Source: Spirochaetaceae bacterium (lineage in GTDB: Bacteria > Spirochaetota > Spirochaetia > Treponematales > Breznakiellaceae). From it: a stretch of DNA of 7,148 nt. A program made the position numbers and the translations under genes. A model generated the notes under the pieces. It had not been told where the DNA came from. It saw nothing but the letters and a program-made list of their open reading frames with translations, and did no database searches. Location: positions 1-7,148 of the forward strand of contig JAITHR010000013.1 in the NCBI GenBank assembly GCA_031279895.1. Direction: 5' to 3'. Numbering within the stretch: position 1 is the first letter of the stretch; every line of letters starts with the position of its first letter. Below are positions 1 through 4,567 of this stretch, piece by piece.

Positions 1-946
1 GCGGAGGGAGGGCTGCCGTTATGATGGTGCGTATGATGGTATGATAGTCAATGCCCGCTTGCGATGCGCCCCGGACAAACGGCGAGGAGGGCTTCAAACC
101 CGGAACCGCGTTGATTTCAAGCACGTAGGGGAGACGATCCTCGCTCGATATTCTGAAATCAACCCGCGCATACCCGGCGGCGCGGGTCAGCGTAAAGACC
201 TTTTCGGCAAGCGCGGTAATTTCACCGGCAAGCGGTTCGGGGTAGTCCCGAACAACCCACGGCCCGGGCGCGCCGGCTCGCAGCAACACGGTGTTTTCTT
301 CTTCGTTGACAGGATGGCCCACCGGCGGGAAAAGGGTACGCCGTCCCCCCGCGTGTTCCAGAATACCTACGGTCGCGTTATGTCCGGGTATAAACCGTTC
401 AAGCAGAATGGGATCGTCGTATTGGAAAGTCGTTTCTAATTTCCACAAGTCCCGGGGAGTGTGGAAGAGTTCTATCCCGATGCTTAGCCCCTGCGTGGGG
501 GGCTTCGCCACAAAAGGGTACTCAAGGCCCGAAGGCTCGAGCCGGCCCGCCAGAAAATCAGCGCGGGAGAGCGCGTGTCCCGGAGGCGCCGCGGGACCGC
601 GCCGTATAGGGCTTGGCGGCGTGCGGACGCCGGCGGCCTGAAACAGCTCCTTACACAGGATTTTGTCGTTAATAACCGCGGCTCCCAGCGCACGGCTGCC
701 GGTATAGGGGATGTTCATAAAATCCAGTATCCCCTGTACCACGCCGTCGCCGTGGCCTTTTCCCTGGACGCAGATAAACGCCGCATCCGGCGCGTATCGG
801 CTAAGGAGGTTAAACAGGTTTTTGTCATAGGGTATCATAACGGTTTCGTGGCCGAGTTCTTTCAGCGCCGTTTCAACATATTCCGCGTTTTCTGTGGAGG
901 CTTCCCGCTCTGTGGAAGTGCCGCCATACATAATGGCTATCTTCAT
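1..946 (-). CDS. ddl: D-alanine--D-alanine ligase-type ATP-grasp enzyme (3' end outside window)
   Basis: 315 codons are visible from ATG 946 and no stop is reached at the left edge. The N-terminus has the Ddl glycine-rich motif GGTSTERE (residues 8-15), followed by QGKGHGDGVVQG (61-72), IPYTGS (79-84) and NDK (93-95), the usual entry into the central ATP-grasp domain. Near the end, VDFRI with D263, then E277-I-N279, matches the metal-binding Asp/Glu/Asn set of Ddl. The known family reaction is ATP-dependent joining of two D-alanines in the cytoplasm for peptidoglycan precursors. The visible length is close to a full Ddl, so little should be missing. Two motifs deviate: the usual HGxxGEDG is QGKGHGDG, and the segment after E-I-N reads AVPGLKPSS. 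A Ddl-like ligase with another amino-acid substrate is therefore possible. AAGG lies 3 nt before the ATG. The gene is transcribed divergently from tRNA-Phe. Confidence 0.8.
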   Translation of the reverse strand, partial: MKIAIMYGGTSTEREASTENAEYVETALKELGHETVMIPYDKNLFNLLSRYAPDAAFICVQGKGHGDGVVQGILDFMNIPYTGSRALGAAVINDKILCKELFQAAGVRTPPSPIRRGPAAPPGHALSRADFLAGRLEPSGLEYPFVAKPPTQGLSIGIELFHTPRDLWKLETTFQYDDPILLERFIPGHNATVGILEHAGGRRTLFPPVGHPVNEEENTVLLRAGAPGPWVVRDYPEPLAGEITALAEKVFTLTRAAGYARVDFRISSEDRLPYVLEINAVPGLKPSSPFVRGASQAGIDYHTIIRTIITAALPP

Positions 947-953
947 ATACCTT

Positions 954-982
954 ACGATAATGCAGGAGAAAAAGGCGGTCAA
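954..982 (-). promoter_or_regulatory. predicted sigma-70-type promoter of the ddl-like gene
   Basis: On the minus strand, TTGACC (982-977) is followed after exactly 17 nt by TATCGT (959-954), matching the consensus at 5 and 4 of 6 positions. The expected transcription start falls around 947, next to the ATG at 946, so the message would be leaderless or nearly so. The -35 element overlaps the foot of a small inverted repeat (981-999). Confidence 0.45.
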
Positions 983-999
983 GCCGTCTCCGACGGTTT
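981..999. repeat. short hairpin-forming inverted repeat upstream of ddl-like gene
   Basis: AAGCCGTC (981-988) and GACGGTTT (992-999) can pair over 8 positions, one of them G-T, around a 3-nt loop. Read on the minus strand, a run of five T (973-969) follows only after an 8-nt gap, so it is not a standard rho-independent terminator. It overlaps the -35 element of the predicted ddl promoter, so it could be an operator or a weak terminator for upstream minus-strand transcription. Confidence 0.4.
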
Positions 1000-1008
1000 C
1001 AAACGGCG

Positions 1009-1126
1009 TCCCGCGGTGCGCGGCAAAGCAGTCAACGTCTATTTTGACCCGCGCCGCGCCTGTAAGTAATCTTTGACGGCTTTGCGCCTGTAAGCGGTCG
1101 GCGACTGCTTTGTCGCGTTATCGGGA
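1009..1126. repeat. long imperfect inverted repeat in the divergent intergenic region
   Basis: The arm at 1018-1033 pairs with 1103-1118 over 16 positions, two of them G-T and the other 14 Watson-Crick. After a small internal loop, TCCCG (1009-1013) pairs with CGGGA (1122-1126). The 69-nt loop holds two copies of a composite repeat. The element lies entirely between the ddl-like start and the tRNA-Phe promoter. It could be a structured RNA, a REP/MITE-like element or an operator region; I cannot tell which. Confidence 0.5.
1043..1094. repeat. imperfect tandem repeat, two copies of about 24 bp
   Basis: TTTGAC-N7-GCGCCTGTAAG (1043-1066) is followed by TTTGAC-N6-GCGCCTGTAAG (1072-1094). The 11-bp 3' parts are identical and 28 bp apart. 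The pair sits inside the loop of the larger inverted repeat. Two similarly spaced copies could be sites for a DNA-binding protein, or simply a local duplication. Confidence 0.5.
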
Positions 1127-1138
1127 AGCTTTTGTGCC

Positions 1139-1153
1139 TCCGCCGCCGGCGGG
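1139..1153. repeat. GC-rich hairpin just upstream of the tRNA promoter
   Basis: CCGCC (1140-1144), loop GCC, GGCGG (1148-1152) form a perfect 5-bp stem, with a further T-G pair at 1139/1153. The run of ten T begins at 1163, ten nt after the stem, and overlaps the promoter spacer, so classic terminator geometry is not met. It may insulate the tRNA promoter from upstream transcription. Confidence 0.3.
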
Positions 1154-1156
1154 CTG

Positions 1157-1185
1157 TTGACATTTTTTTTTTATAGTATTATATT
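1157..1185 (+). promoter_or_regulatory. strong sigma-70-type promoter for tRNA-Phe
   Basis: A perfect TTGACA (1157-1162) is followed by a 17-bp spacer and TATATT (1180-1185). The expected start is near 1192, giving a leader of about 8 nt before the tRNA. Ten of the spacer bases form an unbroken T run (1163-1172). This is the best promoter in the window and probably also drives the sir2 gene downstream. Confidence 0.8.
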
Positions 1186-1199
1186 GGAATAATAAGTAT

Positions 1200-1272
1200 G
1201 CCGCTGTAGCTCAGTTGGTAGAGCAAAGGACTGAAAATCCTTGTGTCGAGAGTTCAATTCTCTCTGGCGGCA
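1200..1272 (+). tRNA. tRNA-Phe (anticodon GAA)
   Basis: A full cloverleaf can be folded. The acceptor stem is GCCGCTG (1200-1206) with TGGCGGC (1265-1271), including two G-T pairs. The D stem is GCTC/GAGC, and the anticodon stem AAGGA/TCCTT carries the loop CTGAAAA, giving anticodon GAA for phenylalanine. The T stem is GAGAG/CTCTC with the loop TTCAATT. The discriminator base is A1272. The 3' CCA is not encoded, so it must be added by nucleotidyltransferase. A strong promoter lies directly upstream, no terminator follows, and a sirtuin gene starts 17 nt later. Confidence 0.97.
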
Positions 1273-1289
1273 CAGCAAGTTGGCTAGGT

Positions 1290-2039
1290 ATGAATGAAGA
1301 GATTGCAAAACTGTTTGCCAAAATCACCGGCGCCCGCCACTGTGTAGCCCTTACCGGCGCGGGAGTAAGCACCCTTTCCGGTATTCGGGACTTTCGGGGG
1401 AAAAACGGTCTTTATAACGATATGGACGCCCAAAAGATCTTCGATATTGATTATTTTTATAAGGATCCTTCGTTCTATTATAAGGCCGCCGGCTCTTTCA
1501 TCTATCATATCGACGAAAAAGAAGCCTCTATCGTGCATATTGTATTGGCCGATCTCGAGCGCGCCGGCTTTCTCAAAGCCCTCATCACCCAAAACATCGA
1601 CCTGCTCCACCAAAAAGGGGGCAGTCGGGAGGTCATTGAAATCCACGGCTCCCCGTCTGTCCATTATTGCCTGCGCTGTGCCGGGGTGCGTATGGATTTT
1701 AAGGAAGCCGCCGCGCTGGTTAAAGCCGGAGACCTTCCCAAATGCCCCTCCTGCGGCAGGGTTTTGAAGCCGGCCATAACCTTTTTTGGAGAAAGCCTCC
1801 CTATCGACGCGCTCCGAAGCGCGGAAAACCACGCCCAGAGCGCCGACCTCATGCTCGTGCTGGGAACAAGCCTTACGGTATATCCGGCAAGCGGGCTTCC
1901 CGAGTCAACCCTTCGGCGCGGCGGCGAAATCGTCATTGTCAACAACATGAATACCCCGCTTGACACCCGGGCGGCCATGCGCTTCGAGGACCTGGGCGAA
2001 GTCTTCGAGGGTCTTCAGCGCCTCCTTGCCGCGCACTGA
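1290..2039 (+). CDS. NAD-dependent protein deacetylase, Sir2 family (class U sirtuin)
   Basis: A 249-residue cytoplasmic protein, full length for a bacterial sirtuin. In order it shows the NAD-binding [15 protein letters not shown] (residues 23-37), TQNID (100-104), the catalytic histidine in IHGS (H119), a zinc ribbon with CLRC (127-130) and CPSC (152-155), FFGESLP (165-171), and GTSL with a C-terminal VNN segment. By family knowledge it removes acyl groups from protein lysines using NAD+, giving nicotinamide and O-acetyl-ADP-ribose. IFDIDYFY and overall similarity to the Thermotoga enzyme, from memory, place it in class U; I see no YxxR pair typical of desuccinylases. The proline of the usual GIPDFR is Arg33. 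ATG 1290 is chosen because the in-frame region upstream lies inside the tRNA. No good ribosome-binding site is seen. It probably shares the tRNA-Phe promoter and is followed after 51 bp by a moxR-type gene. Confidence 0.93.
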   Translation: MNEEIAKLFAKITGARHCVALTGAGVSTLSGIRDFRGKNGLYNDMDAQKIFDIDYFYKDPSFYYKAAGSFIYHIDEKEASIVHIVLADLERAGFLKALITQNIDLLHQKGGSREVIEIHGSPSVHYCLRCAGVRMDFKEAAALVKAGDLPKCPSCGRVLKPAITFFGESLPIDALRSAENHAQSADLMLVLGTSLTVYPASGLPESTLRRGGEIVIVNNMNTPLDTRAAMRFEDLGEVFEGLQRLLAAH

Positions 2040-2090
2040 CCTTCGGTCTCCCAGGGCCCCGCGCTGTCTACGTTTCCCGTGGATACCCCC

Positions 2091-3044
2091 ATGAACAGCC
2101 ACGACACGGCGCAAGCCCTGATTACCGGCGCCGCCGCTATCATACACGGCAAAACCGAATTTCTTGAGCTCCTTGCCGCGGGTCTTCTGGCCAAGGGCCA
2201 TGTCTTACTGGAAGATAACCCGGGACTGGGAAAGACCACCGTGGCAAAGACCGTGGCGCGCCTCATCGCTTCACAGGACAACGAGAAAGAAAGCCTCCTT
2301 TTTAAGCGCATCCAGTTCACGCCGGACCTGCTCCCCTATGATATTACCGGCGTTGACGTGTTCGACCCTGAGACAAAAACCTTCCGCTTTGCCCCGGGGC
2401 CGGTGTTTGCCAACATCGTGCTTGCCGACGAGATAAACCGGACAACCCCCAAAGTGCAGTCCGCCCTGCTTGAGATTATGGCGGAACGACAGGTTACTGT
2501 TGGGAAAAATACCCACAAGCCGCCGGAGCCGTTTTTCGTGATTGCCACGGAGAATCCCATAGAAAGCGAAGGCACCTTCCCGCTTCCCGCGGCGCAGCTT
2601 GACCGTTTCATGCTGCGCCTCTCTTTGGGCTACCCCAACAGGGAGGCGGAACGGGCAATTCTCGATGAAAACCCGGGAGAATACCGTCTGAAAGCGCTTC
2701 CGCCGGCGCTTTCCGTGTCGGATTTCCTCCTTGCGCAAAAGGAAGCCGAGCTTGTGTACTGCCATCCAAGCCTCAAAGAGGCGATTCTTGACGTTATCCG
2801 AGACACCCGCGCCAACGAGCGCTTCCTCTTAGGCGCGTCCCCGCGGGCCGGACTGCACCTTCTCCAGGCGGCGAAAGCTCTGGCGCTGGTGCGGGGACGA
2901 CTCTTTGTTACCGATGAGGATATAAGCATCCTTGCGGCGCCGGCCCTGTCCCACAGGATAAAACCGCGGGACCCGCGGGCGCCGGTTGAAAGCCTTATAA
3001 AAGAACTGGCAGCAGCCCGCATAAACACCATCAAATTCGTATAA
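2091..3044 (+). CDS. MoxR-family AAA+ ATPase
   Basis: A 317-residue protein from ATG 2091, within the usual MoxR range. It shows Walker A in EDNPGLGKT (41-49), the MoxR segment RIQFTPDLLPYDITG (73-87), Walker B in VLADE (110-114) followed by INR, sensor 1 in IATENP (151-156), LPAAQLDRF (165-173) with the likely arginine finger, and sensor 2 in GASPRAG (248-254). MoxR proteins are cytoplasmic AAA+ chaperone-like ATPases that usually work with a VWA-domain partner, often with DUF58 proteins, to mature or insert cofactors into other proteins. No such partner is encoded here: sir2 lies 51 bp upstream and gnd 74 bp downstream. GTG 2079 in the same frame is an alternative start; neither has a clear Shine-Dalgarno sequence. 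Its target is unknown. Confidence 0.93.
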   Translation: MNSHDTAQALITGAAAIIHGKTEFLELLAAGLLAKGHVLLEDNPGLGKTTVAKTVARLIASQDNEKESLLFKRIQFTPDLLPYDITGVDVFDPETKTFRFAPGPVFANIVLADEINRTTPKVQSALLEIMAERQVTVGKNTHKPPEPFFVIATENPIESEGTFPLPAAQLDRFMLRLSLGYPNREAERAILDENPGEYRLKALPPALSVSDFLLAQKEAELVYCHPSLKEAILDVIRDTRANERFLLGASPRAGLHLLQAAKALALVRGRLFVTDEDISILAAPALSHRIKPRDPRAPVESLIKELAAARINTIKFV

Positions 3045-3069
3045 CCGCAGTAGCATGAGAAAAAACGGG

Positions 3070-3098
3070 TTGCAGGTTGGATGGGGGTGTGGTATGCT
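3070..3098 (+). promoter_or_regulatory. possible promoter of gnd
   Basis: TTGCAG (3070-3075), 17-bp spacer, then TATGCT (3093-3098) preceded by TG at 3090-3091, an extended -10 arrangement. The expected start is near 3105, leaving a leader of about 14 nt that carries the gnd ribosome-binding site. The -35 match is weak (3 of 6), so the extended -10 is the main support. Confidence 0.35.
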
Positions 3099-3101
3099 GG
3101 C

Positions 3102-3108
3102 GGGGGAG
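3102..3108 (+). promoter_or_regulatory. ribosome-binding site deciding the gnd start
   Basis: GGGGGAG lies 10 nt before ATG 3119. The open frame extends 14 codons further upstream, but that part has no such site and overlaps the possible promoter, so ATG 3119 is preferred. Confidence 0.6.
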
Positions 3109-3118
3109 TGTATTACTC

Positions 3119-4567
3119 ATGAATAACTCGGATATAGGGATTATCGGTCTTGGCGTGATGGGTGAAAACCTTGCGCTTAATATGGCGGGCAAGGGATTCA
3201 GACTTGCGGTGTATAACCGTACCCTCTCCAAGACAAACCGTTTCATACAGGGACACGGCGCCGGCAAAGCGATACGCGGCTTCTCCGACCTCGCGTCTTT
3301 TGCCGCGTCCCTCAAGAAACCCCGCAAGGCGCTGCTTATGGTACAGGCGGGAATCGGGGTTGACCATACCATTGAAGGGCTTCTTTCGGTCTTTGAGCCG
3401 GGCGATATTATCATTGACGGGGGCAACTCAAACTATCGGGACACCATAAAAAGAACCGCCTATGTGGAATCTAAGGGCCTCTGGTACGTGGGAACCGGCG
3501 TTTCCGGCGGGGAAGAAGGGGCGCTTACCGGCCCCTCCCTCATGCCGGGCGGCTCGGTCCAGGCATGGGACGCCATAAAACCGCTCTTTCAGGCCATTGC
3601 CGCCAAAGTCGAAGGGACTATCCCCTGCTGCGATTGGGTGGGGGAGAACGGCGCCGGACATTTTGTAAAGATGGTGCATAACGGCATCGAATACGGCGAC
3701 ATGGAACTCATCTGCGAAGCCTACGCCATGTTAAAACATATCGCGGGCCTCTCGTATACCGAAATGGCCGACGTGTTTGAGCGGTGGAATAAGGGGGTAC
3801 TTAATAGCTATCTTATTGGGATTACCGCTGAGATTCTGAAATTTAAGGACAGAGACGGCGGGCCTCTGGCCGAGAAGATACTGGATACCGCGGGCCAGAA
3901 GGGAACCGGCACGTGGACCGGCATTGCGGCGCTCGAATTCGGGGTGCCGCTGACACTCATCGGGGAGGCGGTATTCAGCCGCTGTCTTTCGGCGGCCAAA
4001 TCCGAGCGGGTACGGTGTTCCAAGATTTTCTCCGGCCCGAAAATCGAAAAACCGCAGAATATCGAAGCCTTTATCAACGATGTTGAGCAGGCGCTGTACG
4101 CGGCGAAAGTGGTCTCTTACGCCCAAGGCTATCTTTTGATGCGGGAGGCGGCAAAGGAATACAAGTGGAACCTGAATTACGGCGGCATAGCCCTTATATG
4201 GCGCGGCGGCTGTATCATCCGCTCGGTGTTTCTGGAAAAAATAAAAGAGGCCTTTGACAAGAAGCCGGACCTTGAAAACCTGCTTCTCGCGCCGTTTTTT
4301 ACCTCCGCTATCGAAGAATCCCAAGCCGCATGGCGGCGGGTTGCGGGGGCCGCGGTGGAAAACGGGGTTCCGGCGCCGGCGTTTTTAAGCGCCCTGGCCT
4401 ACTTTGACGGGTACCGGAGCGAGCGGCTTCCCGCGAACCTGCTCCAGGCCCAGCGGGACTATTTCGGTGCGCACACCTACGAGCGGGTCGATAGGCCGCG
4501 GGGGGAGTTTTTCCATACCAACTGGCTCGAAGGAATCGAAAGGAGTGAAGAGAGCGCCGGCCTTTAG
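3119..4567 (+). CDS. gnd: 6-phosphogluconate dehydrogenase, decarboxylating
   Basis: A 482-residue protein, full length for the long family form. It shows the Rossmann motif GLGVMG (10-15), NRT (33-35) typical of NADP use, DGGNS (100-104), VSGGEEGALTGPSLMPGG (128-145), the catalytic KMVHNGIEYG with K184 and E191, and AGQKGTGTWT (258-267). Further on come EAVFSRC, IWRGGCIIRS and QRDYFGAHTYE, and it ends soon after FFHTNW. By family knowledge it oxidises 6-phosphogluconate to ribulose 5-phosphate, CO2 and NADPH in the oxidative pentose phosphate pathway, as a cytoplasmic dimer. Oddities: the usual MVKAG is MVQAG (Q76), GTGKWT is GTGTWT (T265, at a lysine known to contact substrate phosphate), GAR-x-GPS is GALTGPS, and the glycine-rich tail after HTNW is replaced by a short charged tail. 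Other phosphate ligands remain. Its last 4 bp overlap the end of the convergent aspartase gene. Confidence 0.95.
   Translation: MNNSDIGIIGLGVMGENLALNMAGKGFRLAVYNRTLSKTNRFIQGHGAGKAIRGFSDLASFAASLKKPRKALLMVQAGIGVDHTIEGLLSVFEPGDIIIDGGNSNYRDTIKRTAYVESKGLWYVGTGVSGGEEGALTGPSLMPGGSVQAWDAIKPLFQAIAAKVEGTIPCCDWVGENGAGHFVKMVHNGIEYGDMELICEAYAMLKHIAGLSYTEMADVFERWNKGVLNSYLIGITAEILKFKDRDGGPLAEKILDTAGQKGTGTWTGIAALEFGVPLTLIGEAVFSRCLSAAKSERVRCSKIFSGPKIEKPQNIEAFINDVEQALYAAKVVSYAQGYLLMREAAKEYKWNLNYGGIALIWRGGCIIRSVFLEKIKEAFDKKPDLENLLLAPFFTSAIEESQAAWRRVAGAAVENGVPAPAFLSALAYFDGYRSERLPANLLQAQRDYFGAHTYERVDRPRGEFFHTNWLEGIERSEESAGL

Larger units (their letters stand above)
947..1199. other. divergent intergenic region between ddl-like gene and tRNA-Phe
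   Basis: This 253-bp stretch holds two opposed promoters, three inverted repeats and a tandem repeat, each listed separately. I see no convincing gene. A 43-codon minus-strand frame (1163-1032) rich in arginine exists but has no ribosome-binding site or recognised similarity. The right end (1161-1198) is strikingly AT-rich against a GC-rich surround, as expected for a strong promoter. Confidence 0.7.

Noticed and set aside
21..46. Repeated ATGATGGT motif near the left edge
   Set aside because: It encodes isoleucine-rich residues in the ddl-like C-terminus and is explained by repeated codons.
575..1069. Plus-strand open frame of 164 codons opposite the ddl-like gene
   Set aside because: Most of it is the complement of conserved Ddl motifs, and it continues into the repeat region with no similarity I recognise.
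1178..1183. Perfect TATAAT on the minus strand within the tRNA promoter
   Set aside because: No -35 lies at the right distance, because that position falls inside the tRNA acceptor stem. The AT-rich tract explains it.
1215..1289. Upstream in-frame start for sir2
   Set aside because: It lies within tRNA-Phe, whose cloverleaf is complete; known sirtuins begin close to ATG 1290.
1200..1290. tRNA 3' end as an integration site
   Set aside because: No integrase, no duplicated tRNA 3' fragment and no foreign-looking genes are seen downstream.
2038..2048. GACC-TTC-GGTC hairpin at the sir2 stop
   Set aside because: Only 4 bp of stem with no T run after it; too weak to call a terminator.
3045..3076. 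Possible terminator between moxR and gnd
   Set aside because: Partial complementarity of AACCGCA and TGCAGGTT is interrupted, and no T run follows.
3731..4324. Minus-strand open frame of 197 codons opposite gnd
   Set aside because: It lies wholly inside gnd, has no ribosome-binding site or motif, and its composition mirrors the gnd codons.
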